From Pseudomonas argentinensis (lineage in GTDB: Bacteria; Pseudomonadota; Gammaproteobacteria; Pseudomonadales; Pseudomonadaceae), in the NCBI RefSeq assembly GCF_001839655.2, contig NZ_CP056087.1, positions 2,170,001 to 2,234,000 on the forward strand: 64,000 bases of DNA. Direction: 5' to 3'. Positions 40,846 through 50,300 of this stretch are shown here, piece after piece; position 1 is the first letter of the stretch; each line of letters starts with the position of its first letter. Position numbers and translations under genes: made by a program. The notes beneath the pieces were generated by a model that was not told the origin of the DNA, made no database searches, and saw only the letters and a program-made list of their open reading frames with translations.

Positions 40846-42132
40846 ATGTCGATCGATTCCCGCCTGCCCGATTTCCGTAATCTGTCCCCCTCGCAACGTC
40901 TCGAGCACGTGCAGCAGCTGCTTGGCCTGTCCGCCGAGGACACCGCGCTCTTGCGTGACACCGGTGCGCTGCCACTAGAGATCGCCGACGGCATGATCGA
41001 GAACGTGATCGGCAAGTTCGAGCTGCCCTACGCCCTGGCCAGCAACTTCCGCATCAACGGCCGGGAGATGCTGATTCCGCTGGTGGTGGAGGAACCTTCG
41101 GTGGTGGCCGCGGCTTCGTTCATGGCCAAGCTGACGCGCCCGGCAGGTGGTTTCCAGACCTCCAGCAGCGCGCCGCTGATGCGTGCCCAGGTGCAGATCA
41201 TCGGCGTCAGCGATCCCTACAACGCGCGCCTCAGCCTGCTGCGCAACAAGGATGAGATCATCACCCTGGCCAACAGCAAGGATCAGTTGCTGAACAGCCT
41301 GGGCGGCGGTTGCCGTGATATCGAGGTGCACACCTTCATCGACAGCCCACGGGGGCCGATGCTGGTCGCGCACCTGATCGTCGACGTGCGCGACGCCATG
41401 GGCGCGAACACGGTGAACACCATGGCCGAGGCCGTGGCGCCGCTGATGGAACAGCTCACTGGGGGCAAGGTGCGCCTGCGCATCCTCTCCAATCTGGCCG
41501 ATCTACGCCTGGCCCGTGCCCAGTTGCGGATCGCCCCGGAGCATCTGGATACCGCCGAATACAAGGGCACGGAGGTCATCGAGGGGGTGATCGATGCCTA
41601 TACCTTCGCGGCCATCGACCCGTACCGTGCCGCGACCCACAACAAGGGCATCATGAACGGCATCGACCCGCTGGTGGTGGCCACCGGCAACGACTGGCGG
41701 GCCGTGGAGGCGGGCGCCCATGCCTATGCCTGCCGCCATGGCCATTACGGTTCCCTGACCACCTGGGAGAAGGATCGCCAGGGCCACCTGGTGGGCACCC
41801 TCGAGATGCCCATGCCCCTCGGCCTGGTCGGTGGCGCCACCAAGACCCATCCACTGGCCCAGCTGTCGTTGCGCATTCTCGGCGTGAAGAGCGCCCAGGA
41901 GCTGGGCGAGATCGCCGTCGCCGTCGGCCTGGCGCAGAACCTCGGGGCCTTGCGTGCCCTGGCCACCGAGGGTATCCAGCGCGGCCACATGGCCCTGCAT
42001 GCGCGCAATATCGCGCTGTCGGCCGGTGCCCGTGGCGATGAGCTGGACTGGCTGGTCAAGCGCATGGTCGAGACCCGCGACGTGCGCGCCGACCGCGCCG
42101 AGGCGCTGTTGCGCGAAAAGCGCGGGCAATGA
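40846..42132 (+). CDS. mvaA: Class II HMG-CoA reductase (catabolic mevalonate dehydrogenase type)
   Basis: In the catabolic direction this enzyme oxidises mevalonate with CoA and two NAD+ to HMG-CoA. Its 428 aa and all key residues fall at the numbers known for the Pseudomonas mevalonii enzyme: Glu83 ([12 protein letters not shown]), Lys267 ([10 protein letters not shown]), Asp283 ([10 protein letters not shown]) and His381 ([10 protein letters not shown]). Asp146, which gives that enzyme NADH rather than NADPH preference, is also present. Pseudomonads make isoprenoids by the MEP route, so a degradative role is expected. mvaB overlaps its stop (ATGA), and a MocR regulator diverges upstream. 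Confidence 0.96.
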   Translation: MSIDSRLPDFRNLSPSQRLEHVQQLLGLSAEDTALLRDTGALPLEIADGMIENVIGKFELPYALASNFRINGREMLIPLVVEEPSVVAAASFMAKLTRPAGGFQTSSSAPLMRAQVQIIGVSDPYNARLSLLRNKDEIITLANSKDQLLNSLGGGCRDIEVHTFIDSPRGPMLVAHLIVDVRDAMGANTVNTMAEAVAPLMEQLTGGKVRLRILSNLADLRLARAQLRIAPEHLDTAEYKGTEVIEGVIDAYTFAAIDPYRAATHNKGIMNGIDPLVVATGNDWRAVEAGAHAYACRHGHYGSLTTWEKDRQGHLVGTLEMPMPLGLVGGATKTHPLAQLSLRILGVKSAQELGEIAVAVGLAQNLGALRALATEGIQRGHMALHARNIALSAGARGDELDWLVKRMVETRDVRADRAEALLREKRGQ

Positions 42133-43031
42133 GCATGCCTGCGGTCAGGCTGGTGGAGGTCGGCGCCCGCGACGGCCTGCAGAACGAAGCCCTGACCCTG
42201 CCGGTCGAGGTGCGCGTGGCGCTGATCGAGCGGCTGGTGGCGGCTGGGCTGCGGAACCTCGAGGCCGGTGCGTTCGTATCGCCGCGCTGGGTGCCGCAGA
42301 TGGCTGGCTCTGGCGAGGTGCTGCGCCGTCTCGGGCAACGCCCCGGAGTGACCTATACGGCGCTGGTGCCCAATCTTCAGGGGCTCGACGCTGCGCTGCA
42401 GGCCGGGTGCCGGGAGGTGGCGGTTTTCGCCGCGGCCTCCGAGGCGTTTTCGCAGAAGAACATCAACTGCTCCATCGCCGAAAGCCTGCAGCGTTTCCAG
42501 CCGGTACTGGGCAAGGCGCTGGCCCAGGGCGTGGCGGTGCGCGGCTATGTGTCCTGCGTGCTCGGTTGCCCGTTCACTGGCGAGGTGCCGGTGGCCGACG
42601 TGGTGCGGGTCGTGGGCGAGCTGCACGCCATGGGCTGCTACGAGATCAGCCTTGGCGACACCATCGGCCGAGGCACGCCAGGCAAGGCCAGAGCGCTGAT
42701 CCAGGCCTGTGCCAGCGAGGTGCCGATCACGGCACTGGCCGGGCATTTTCACGACACTTACGGCATGGCGGTGGCCAATGTCCAGGCTGCCTTGGAAGCC
42801 GGGGTGAGGGTGTTCGACAGCTCGGTTTCCGGCCTCGGTGGCTGCCCCTATTCGCCCGGCGCCACCGGTAATGTGGCCACCGAGGAACTGGTCTATCTGC
42901 TCGAGGGCCAGGGCCTGGCAACCGGCGTGGATCTGCCGGCATTGCTCGAAGCCGGGGCTTTCATCGACGCGGCGTTGGGCAAACCCTCGGCCTCGAGAGT
43001 GGCCAACGCCATGCATAAAAGGACGCATTGA
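42129..43031 (+). CDS. mvaB: HMG-CoA lyase
   Basis: Cleaves HMG-CoA to acetyl-CoA and acetoacetate. It is a TIM barrel of the HMGL family: [12 protein letters not shown] at the N-terminus (catalytic Arg-Asp), the metal-binding [12 protein letters not shown]is pair, and the loop [14 protein letters not shown] with catalytic Cys239. If translation began at the second Met (42135), this Cys would be 237, the number in P. mevalonii MvaB, so that start is also plausible. The ATG at 42129 overlaps the mvaA stop. Known Pseudomonas genomes also have LiuE for leucine breakdown; this copy is tied to the mva cluster. Confidence 0.95.
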   Translation: MSMPAVRLVEVGARDGLQNEALTLPVEVRVALIERLVAAGLRNLEAGAFVSPRWVPQMAGSGEVLRRLGQRPGVTYTALVPNLQGLDAALQAGCREVAVFAAASEAFSQKNINCSIAESLQRFQPVLGKALAQGVAVRGYVSCVLGCPFTGEVPVADVVRVVGELHAMGCYEISLGDTIGRGTPGKARALIQACASEVPITALAGHFHDTYGMAVANVQAALEAGVRVFDSSVSGLGGCPYSPGATGNVATEELVYLLEGQGLATGVDLPALLEAGAFIDAALGKPSASRVANAMHKRTH

Positions 43032-43184
43032 CGTACAGAACAACAACCCGGAAAGGCTACGGCCAGCCGCGACAGCCTCAGGTCGCACTGCCCGGATCAC
43101 CCCGTCAACTCACTGTCCCAACGTACATCGCTTTTCCATGGCGGCGCCTCTGCGCCCCCAGCGGCGTACGACACAGGAGAACCC

Positions 43185-44423
43185 ATGAATTCACCGACCG
43201 ATGCATTGGCGAGCTTCGCCAGAACCGCCGGGCCCCTGAAGGGCGTGACCGTCCTCGACCTGACCCGCGTCGTCGCCGGCCCCTACTGCGCCATGCTGCT
43301 GGCCGACATGGGGGCCACGGTGATCAAGATCGAGAACCCCGCCGACCCCGACCTGACCCGTGAATTTCCGCCCCTCAGCCGTAGCGTCAGCGAGCCGGTG
43401 AGTGGCTTCTTCGCCCAGTTCAACCGCAACAAGCTGGCGGTCGGCCTGGACCTGAAGAAGGCCGAGGGCAAGGCCACCTTCCTGGACATGGTGCGCAAGG
43501 CCGATATCGTCATCGAGAACTTTCGGCCCGGCACCATGGCCAGGCTGGGGCTGGGCTACGAGGTGCTCAGGGAGGTCAACCCGGCCATCGTGTTCACCGC
43601 CATCAGCGGCTTCGGCCAGTACGGCCCGAACTCGCTGCGCCCGGCATTCGACAGCAGCGCCCAGGCCAGCGGCGGCCTGTGGTCCATGAACGGCACGGTG
43701 GAGGAGCCGATGCGCGTGGGCACGGTGCTGGGTGATCTGTCCGCTGCGCTGTATGCGGCCATCGGGACCCTCGGCGCGTTGCGTGAAGCGGAGCGCACCG
43801 GCCAGGGCCAGCTGGTCGACGTGTCGCAGCAGGACTCCATCGTCTCGCTCACCGAGAACGCCCTGGTGACCTACACCGAGACCGGCAAGGTCACGGTGCC
43901 CGAGGGCAATGGCCATCCGTTCGTGCGCCCCTACGGGCGCTACGCCTGCAAGGATGGCTACGTGTTCTTCGGTGCCTACACCGACAAGTTCTGGCGCGAG
44001 GCCTGCCTGACCTTCGGCGACGAGGCGATGGCCAGCGACCCCGAGGTCGACAGCATGGCCAAGCGCTTCGAAACCGACGTCTACCTGCGCAAGGTCAAGC
44101 CTGCCGTGGAACGCTGGCTCGGTGCCCACACCAAGGCCGAACTGGAGGCCATGACCGGTGATCGTTTTCCGCTGTCGCCGATCAAGAGCATCGATGAAGT
44201 GGTGGCCGATCCCCACCTGCGCGAACGCGACATGGTGGTGCCCGTCGATTGCCAGGGGGCGCGCTTCGAAGTGTTTGGCAACCCGATCAAGCTCTCCGGC
44301 GGCACCCTGGAAGGCGGCGCCAGCGCGCCCTCGGTCGGCCAGCACAACGCCTCCATCTATCGCCAGTGGCTGGGTCTGGACGAAGCCGAATACGCCGAGC
44401 TGGTTCGCCTGGGGGTGATCTGA
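43185..44423 (+). CDS. Class III (CaiB/BaiF) CoA-transferase, perhaps succinyl-CoA:HMG type
   Basis: A family III CoA-transferase of 412 aa, which moves CoA between carboxylates through an aspartyl intermediate. Asp156 in RPAFDSSAQASGGLWS occupies the catalytic position. TRVVAGPYCAMLLADMGATVIKIE, NKLAVGLDLK and ENFRPGTMARLGLGY are standard motifs. The human homologue group SUGCT uses succinyl-CoA with glutarate or HMG, and the neighbouring HMG-CoA lyase makes HMG or 3-methylglutaconate a likely acceptor here. It starts 153 bp after mvaB, and the next gene overlaps its stop by one base. The substrate is inferred. Confidence 0.85.
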   Translation: MNSPTDALASFARTAGPLKGVTVLDLTRVVAGPYCAMLLADMGATVIKIENPADPDLTREFPPLSRSVSEPVSGFFAQFNRNKLAVGLDLKKAEGKATFLDMVRKADIVIENFRPGTMARLGLGYEVLREVNPAIVFTAISGFGQYGPNSLRPAFDSSAQASGGLWSMNGTVEEPMRVGTVLGDLSAALYAAIGTLGALREAERTGQGQLVDVSQQDSIVSLTENALVTYTETGKVTVPEGNGHPFVRPYGRYACKDGYVFFGAYTDKFWREACLTFGDEAMASDPEVDSMAKRFETDVYLRKVKPAVERWLGAHTKAELEAMTGDRFPLSPIKSIDEVVADPHLRERDMVVPVDCQGARFEVFGNPIKLSGGTLEGGASAPSVGQHNASIYRQWLGLDEAEYAELVRLGVI

Positions 44424-44881
44424 TGGTCGATCTGATCAGCGCTGCGGCGCGGCGCAGTATCGGCACCTCGCTGCCGCCGTCGCGCTTCGAGGTGAACCGC
44501 AACGACATCAGGAAATACGCGGTGGCCACCGGGCAGCGTCAGCGCCGCTATCTCAATGGCGACGAGGCGCCGCTGCTGTTCCTGTTCAGCGCGATGATGC
44601 CGGTGTTGCCCCTGGAGCAACTGCTCGAGGACGGACACAAGCCCGACGACCCGCTGATCCCCGAGTTGCCGCTCAAGCGCATCATGGCCGGCGGCAGCGA
44701 CTATCAGGTGCACCGCAGGATCTTCGCCGGCGACGTGCTGCTGTGTCGGCAGACCCTGCTGGACATCTATCAGAAACAGGGCGCCGAAGGGCCGCTGATC
44801 TTTCTGGTGTTCGAGAACCGTTTTGAAACCGAAGCGGGCGAGCCGGTGGTGACCGAACGCCTGACCCGGATCGCGAGGTGA
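44423..44881 (+). CDS. MaoC-like hotdog protein, N-half of a split acyl-CoA hydratase
   Basis: A 152-aa protein resembling the N-terminal hotdog of two-domain MaoC/HTD2 hydratases: SRFEVNRNDIRKYAVATGQ, then LPLKRIMAGGSDYQVHRRIFAGDVLLCRQTLLDIYQKQG. N-terminal hotdogs of this family are usually non-catalytic and bind the CoA tail, while the catalytic residues sit in the C-terminal hotdog, here the next gene. Its ATG at 44423 shares a base with the CoA-transferase stop and its own stop overlaps the next start (GTGA). It probably forms a heteromer with the following product. Confidence 0.75.
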   Translation: MVDLISAAARRSIGTSLPPSRFEVNRNDIRKYAVATGQRQRRYLNGDEAPLLFLFSAMMPVLPLEQLLEDGHKPDDPLIPELPLKRIMAGGSDYQVHRRIFAGDVLLCRQTLLDIYQKQGAEGPLIFLVFENRFETEAGEPVVTERLTRIAR

Positions 44882-45294
44882 GCATGGCCAGGCAGACGAT
44901 CAGAGCAGGTCAGCGGTTGACCGAGCGCGAATATCGGCCCGGCACCGTGCAGCTGTTCCTGTACAACGCGGCCATCTGGAATGCCCACCGTATCCACTAT
45001 GACCTGCCCTATGCCCAGCACAGCGAGGGGCACCCGGCGCTCCTGGTGGACGGCCCGTTGCAGGGCGACTGGCTGACCCAGCTGGTGTACGAGTGGATGG
45101 ACGAGGGCGACGAGCTGCTGAGCTTCCAGTACAGCAATCGGCGCGCCGGTTATCTCGGCGATGTGCTGACCGCCGCCGGCGAAGTCGTCGCGGTGGAGGG
45201 CGGGCGCGTGACCCTGGCGCTGTGCCTGAGCAACCAGGCGGGCCAGGTGATCACCCTGGGAGACGCCAGCGTACGCCTTGCCGGCGCGGACTGA
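44878..45294 (+). CDS. HTD2/mesaconyl-CoA-hydratase-like hotdog protein, catalytic half
   Basis: A 138-aa hotdog protein with NAAIWNAHRIHYDLPYA, the NAHRIHYD signature of the HTD2 and mesaconyl-C4-CoA hydratase group, followed by HPALLVDGPLQGDWL, where relatives have VHGPL. It is the expected catalytic half of a split MaoC-type hydratase. The GTG at 44878 overlaps the previous stop; an ATG at 44884 is an alternative. Next to an HMG-CoA lyase, hydration of 3-methylglutaconyl-CoA to HMG-CoA is the simplest reaction. That would be a MaoC-fold alternative to the crotonase-fold LiuC/AUH enzyme, but it is a hypothesis. Confidence 0.75.
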   Translation: MSMARQTIRAGQRLTEREYRPGTVQLFLYNAAIWNAHRIHYDLPYAQHSEGHPALLVDGPLQGDWLTQLVYEWMDEGDELLSFQYSNRRAGYLGDVLTAAGEVVAVEGGRVTLALCLSNQAGQVITLGDASVRLAGAD

Positions 45295-45411
45295 ACAAGA
45301 GAAACGACCGGCGCCATGGCCGGTGCCTGGCGTGCACACGAACCCGACCTTGCGGTCGCCAACCAACTGCTTCCTCAATAACAACAAGAGCCCGAAAGGG
45401 CGGGGGACACC

Positions 45412-45945
45412 ATGAGCCAAGAACTTGCCAGACCGGCCGCGACACCGCCCTGCGCGGACGCGGCGCGCAACACCGACAACCTCTACGAGGTGTGGGGCGA
45501 CACCGTCGATGCCCGGCATCTGGTGCTGGCCATCACTGTCAGCGCCATCGTCAGCCTGGGTGCCTACGGGCTGGCGCTGTGGATACTCGACGGCCTGGTC
45601 GAGTCGGCGCAGATGGCCAGAGCCTACGCCATGCTGTTCGGCATTCTCGGTTGCCTGGGTGGTGGTGCGATCAGCGCCATGCTGTTCAAGCCCAAGCGCG
45701 AGGTGGTCGAGCACGTGGCGGACCCGGCCTTTCGCGAGCAGGTGGTAGCTGACCTGCTCAAGGAATACGGCAGCCTTGGCCGTCTCGAGGAGACCTCGCC
45801 CGAGGTGCTCGCCGAACTCCACGAGCTCGGCCTCTACGAGCTGTTCCGGGATGCCCAGGCCCGGGAAGAACAGGCCCGCGAGCAGCGTGCCGAGACCGAC
45901 GTGGATACCCGCGATTCCCTGGTGCTGAGCGGAGGGCGCCGGTGA
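45412..45945 (+). CDS. Small membrane subunit paired with the TctA-like permease
   Basis: A 177-aa protein with two clear membrane spans (about 36-59 and 68-90), a hydrophilic N-terminus and a long charged C-terminal cytoplasmic region rich in Glu and Arg (about 95-177, with a probable coiled coil near 140-165). Its place directly before a TctA-like gene, with a GTGA overlap, is that of TctB. TctB proteins, however, normally have four spans, so this is at most a divergent relative. GGGCGGGGG-type purines precede its ATG after a 117-bp gap from the hydratase genes. Confidence 0.65.
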   Translation: MSQELARPAATPPCADAARNTDNLYEVWGDTVDARHLVLAITVSAIVSLGAYGLALWILDGLVESAQMARAYAMLFGILGCLGGGAISAMLFKPKREVVEHVADPAFREQVVADLLKEYGSLGRLEETSPEVLAELHELGLYELFRDAQAREEQAREQRAETDVDTRDSLVLSGGRR

Positions 45946-47327
45946 TGGAAGGCCTGCTCTACGAAATCCTCATGGCCCTGGCCCTCGGCCTGTTCGGCGC
46001 CGTGCTGTTCTCGGCCATCGGCCTGGTATCGGGCACCGACGAAACCACCACCCTGGCGCCGCTGACCATGCTGGTGGTGCTGCTCGGCGCGCCGCCGGCC
46101 GGCATTCTCACCTTCTTTCTGGCCGGTGCGGTGGCCAAGCACATGACCCACGCGGTGCCCACCGCCTTGCTGGGTATTCCCGGTGATACCTCGGCAACCG
46201 CATTGATCGGCGACGCCAACCACCTGCGCCGCCTCGGCGTGCCCCATGTGGCGCTGCGCAAGATGATTTCCGGCGGCGCCGTGGCGGCCGTCATCGCGGT
46301 ACCGCTGGCGGTGCTGTTCGCCGTGCTGCTGGCGCCGTTTGGTGACGTCATCAAGCAGTTCGCCCCCTGGGTGTTTCTCTGCGCCGCCTTTACCATCGCC
46401 TACTTCTCGGCCGGGCGCTGGGCCTCGGTGCTGGCCTTGCTGCCGTTCGTGCTGGTGATCGTCGCCCTGCAGACCCTGACGGCCCAGTACGGCGTCAAGC
46501 TGGCGGTCAGCTACTTCCTCGGCATCGCCGTGGCACCGCTGATCACCTCGCTCTTCTCGATGCTGGCACCCGCCGAGCGGGAACGCATGCGTCGCGACCA
46601 GTACCGGGTGTTCTCCCTGGCGCCGGACATGAAGGGCTGGCGCGGCTACTTTCCCAACCCGCTACGGGTGATCAACAAGCGCCAGACGCGCATGACCGCC
46701 ATGGCGGCGAGCGTGACCAGCGCCACCTTCGTGTTCAGCCCGGTGGCCATGACGGTGATCATGGGCGAGCTCATCGGTGCGCGCATCAAGCAGGCCTACG
46801 AGCGGCTGACCACGGTGATCACCGCCCGTAACGGAGTGACCGAGTCGACCTATATCGCCGAGGCGCTGATCCCGCTGATCGCCTTCGGCCTGCCGCTCAG
46901 CCCGGTGGCTGCCGGGCCGGCCGCGCCACTGTTCAACGCACCGCCACGCTTCAGCGTCGACACGGCCACCGGAGAGGTCAACAACCTGCATAACCTGCTC
47001 AGCAACTGGGAGTTCTTCGGCTACGGCATGATGGCCGTGTTGGTGGCCATCGTGATCGCCTACCCCTTCACCATGAATTTCGCCCACCAGGCGGCTTCCT
47101 TCGTGTCGCGCAGGGTCAGCCACGAAGCGGTGATTGCCACCTTCATCGGCCTGGTGCTGGTGGTCGGGATCTGGGAGGGTGGCCTGCTCGGGCTGCTGGT
47201 GATCGTCACCATCGGCCTGCTCGGCGGCTTTCTGGGGCGCTTCCTGGGCTTCAATATCGGCGTGCAGTTCATGGGCTACTACACGGCGGTGCTCAGCGTG
47301 CCCGCGTTGATCGCCTTGTTGAACTGA
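45942..47327 (+). CDS. TctA-family tripartite tricarboxylate transporter permease
   Basis: A 461-aa polytopic inner-membrane protein with about 11-12 spans. It shows TctA features: two duplicated halves, with a GIPGDTSATALIGDANHLRRLG loop in the first that corresponds to the TctA G-x-PG motif, and EALIPLIAFGLPLSPVAAGPAAPLF in the second. TctA systems import di- and tricarboxylates driven by ion gradients with a periplasmic TctC receptor. No TctC gene is present in the cluster. Import of a branched dicarboxylate such as HMG is inferred from the adjacent enzymes. A hairpin terminator follows. Confidence 0.82.
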   Translation: MMEGLLYEILMALALGLFGAVLFSAIGLVSGTDETTTLAPLTMLVVLLGAPPAGILTFFLAGAVAKHMTHAVPTALLGIPGDTSATALIGDANHLRRLGVPHVALRKMISGGAVAAVIAVPLAVLFAVLLAPFGDVIKQFAPWVFLCAAFTIAYFSAGRWASVLALLPFVLVIVALQTLTAQYGVKLAVSYFLGIAVAPLITSLFSMLAPAERERMRRDQYRVFSLAPDMKGWRGYFPNPLRVINKRQTRMTAMAASVTSATFVFSPVAMTVIMGELIGARIKQAYERLTTVITARNGVTESTYIAEALIPLIAFGLPLSPVAAGPAAPLFNAPPRFSVDTATGEVNNLHNLLSNWEFFGYGMMAVLVAIVIAYPFTMNFAHQAASFVSRRVSHEAVIATFIGLVLVVGIWEGGLLGLLVIVTIGLLGGFLGRFLGFNIGVQFMGYYTAVLSVPALIALLN

Positions 47328-47334
47328 ACGAGGA

Positions 47335-47367
47335 GGGGCGTGCGGCTTTCGCCTGCACGCCCCCTTT
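47335..47367. terminator. Terminator between the TctA-like gene and mexD
   Basis: GGGGCGTGC (47335-47343) and GCACGCCCC (47355-47363) form a 9-bp stem with CTTT after it on the plus strand. It closes the mva cluster. On the minus strand mexD ends seven bases away and no oprJ follows. Confidence 0.7.
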
Positions 47368-47369
47368 CG

Positions 47370-50300
47370 TCATTGCGCCTTATGCAGCGGGTGATGGTCG
47401 GTCTGCTTGGGCTTGGTCCGCAGCAGCGACAGCACCCAGACGAAGAAGAGCGGCACGAAGATCACCCCCAGCAGGGTCGCGCTGAGCATGCCGCCGAGCA
47501 CCCCGGTGCCGATGGCGCGCTGGCTGGCCGCGCCGGCGCCGGTGGCGATCACCAGCGGCACCACGCCAAGCATGAAGGCCATGGAGGTCATGATGATCGG
47601 CCTGAAGCGCAGGCGTGCGGCCTCGATGGCAGCATCGCGCAACGAGTAGCCGTCTTCCCACAGGTCCTTGGCGAACTCGACGATCAGGATGGCGTTCTTC
47701 GCCGCCAGGCCGATCACGGTGATCAGGCCGACCTTGAAGTACACGTCGTTGGGCAGGCCGATGGCGGTTACCGCGAGCACCGCGCCAAGGGCGCCGACCG
47801 GCACGATGAGCATCACCGCCAGGGGGATCGCCCAGCTCTCGTAGAGGGCCACCAGGAGCAGGAACACCACCACGATGGCCAGGGCAAAGAGCATCGCCGC
47901 CTGGCCGCTGGCGACCTTCTCCTGGTAGGAGAGGCCGGTCCATTCGTAGCCGATGCCCTCCGGCAGCCCGGCGGCGATGCGCTCCAGTTCGGCCATGGCC
48001 TCGCCGGTGCTGACCCCCGGCGCGGCGTCGCCGGAAATGCGGATCGACGGGTATCCGTTGTAGCGCGCCACCTGCACCGGGCCCTGTTCCCACTGGGTGG
48101 TCACGAAGGCGCTCAGCGGCACCAGGCTGCCGCTGTCGTTGGGCACGTGCAGCCTGAGCACGCTGTCCGGCGTCATCCGTGCGCCCTGTTCGGCCTGCAC
48201 CACCACGCGCTGCTGTCGCCCGGCGTTGGCGAAGTCGTTGATCACCGAGGAACCGAAGGCGGTGGACAGCGCATTGCTGATCGACTCGAAGCTGACGCCC
48301 TGGGCACGTGCCTGCTCGCGGTCGATGACCAGGCGCAGCTGCGGCGCTTCGGCCAGGCCTTCCATCATGCCGTAGAGGAACAGCGGGTTGCCGTTGACCT
48401 TGCCGAGTACCTCGTCACGGGCGGCCAGCAGCGCCTCGCGGCCAAGGCCGCCGCGGTCCTGCAGGCGCAGGGAGAAGCCGCCCGAGTTGCCCAGGCCATC
48501 GATCGGTGGCGGTGGCACGGCCATCATGGCGCCGTCGTCGAGGTTGGCGAAGCGGCCGTTGACCGCGGTCGTCTCGGCTTCGACCGATTGCTCCGAATCA
48601 CGCTCGGACCAGTCCTTGAGCAGCGGGAAGGCGATGGCGGCGTTCTCGCCCATGCCCGAGAAGCTGAAGCCCAGCACCAGGAAGGAGGTCGCCACGGCCT
48701 CGCGGGAGGCGAGGAACTCCTCCAGCTCCTTGCCGGCGGCCGAGGTGCGCTCGCGCGTCGCGCCGGGTGGCAGCTGGATATCGACGATCATGTAGCCCTG
48801 GTCTTCGACCGGCACGAAGGATTCCGGCAGGCGCAGGTAGAAGAAGCCCATCAGCACCACGATGCCCAGGTAGATGAACATGAAGCGCCCGGCGCGCGGT
48901 ACCAGCTTGCTGTTGAGGTCGGTGTAGCGCCCGGTCAGCCCGGTGAATTTGCGGTTGAACCAGCCGAAGAAACCGGTTTTCTCGTGATGCCCCTGGGGGA
49001 TCGGCTTGAGAATGGTGGCGCACAGCGCCGGTGTGAAGGTCAGCGCCAGGAAGCCGGAGAACAGGATCGATACCGCCAGCGACAGGGAGAACTGCTGGTA
49101 GATAACGCCCACCGAACCGGCCATGAACGCCAGGGGCAGGAACACCGCCGACAGCACCAGGGTGATGCCGAGGATCGCCCCGGACACCTGGCCCATCGCC
49201 TTGATGGTCGCCGGCACCGGCTCCAGGCCTTCTTCGGCCATGATCCGCTCGACGTTCTCGACCACCACGATGGCATCATCGACCAGGATGCCGATGGCCA
49301 GCACCATGCCGAACATGGTCATCATGTTCACCGAGAAGCCCAGCAGGTACATGAAGGTCAGGGTGCCGAGCAGGCACACCGGCACCACGATGGACGGGAT
49401 CAGGGTGTAGCGCACGTTCTGCAGGAACAGGAACATCACCAGGAACACCAGCACCATGGCCTCGACCAGGGTCATGATGACCTTGTCGATGGCCACGTCG
49501 ACGAATCGCGAGGTGTCGTAGGGCACCGAGAACTGCACGTTGTCCGGGAAGTTGGCGGACAGTTCGGTAAGGCGCTGCTTGACCGCCTCGGCGGTCTGGA
49601 TGGCGTTGGCGCCCGGGGCCAGCTGCACGGCGGCGGCCACGGCGGGCTTGCCGTCCTGGCGCGAGCCGAAGTTGTAGTCCTGGCTGCCGACCTCGATACG
49701 CGCCACGTCGCCCAGGGTCAGGCGCGAGCCGTCCTGGTTGGCGCGCAGCACGATGGCGGCGAATTCCTCGGGGTTGTCCAGGGTGCCCTTGACCGCCAGG
49801 GTCGCGGTCAGCTCCTGCTCGGCGCTGCCCGGCGTGCTGCCGAAGGCGCCAGCCGGCACCTGCACGTTCTGGGCGCGGATGGCGTTGTTGACGTCGTCGA
49901 TCGACAGGCCATAACCGACCAGCTTCTGCGGGTCGATCCACACGCGCATCGCCGCTTCGGAGGCGAAGAACTGCAGCTTGCCGACACCCGGCACCCGGCG
50001 GATCTCGTTGTTGATGTTGCGCGCCGCGTAGTCGGCCAGGGCGGTGGTGTCGTCGTTGGCGCTGCCATCTTTGTAGGTCAGCGAATAGATCAGCAGGAAA
50101 CCCGCGGTGGCCTGTTCGGTCTGGATGCCGAGGGTCAGTACGGCCTGGGGCATGCGCGCTTCGGCACGCTTGAGGCGGTTCTGCACGTCGACCTGGGCCA
50201 GCTCCGGGTCGGTGCCCGGCTGGAAGGTCACGGTGATCTCGGCGATACCGTTGGCGTTGCTGGTGGACTCGAAGTACAGCAGGTTCTTGGCGCCGTTGAG

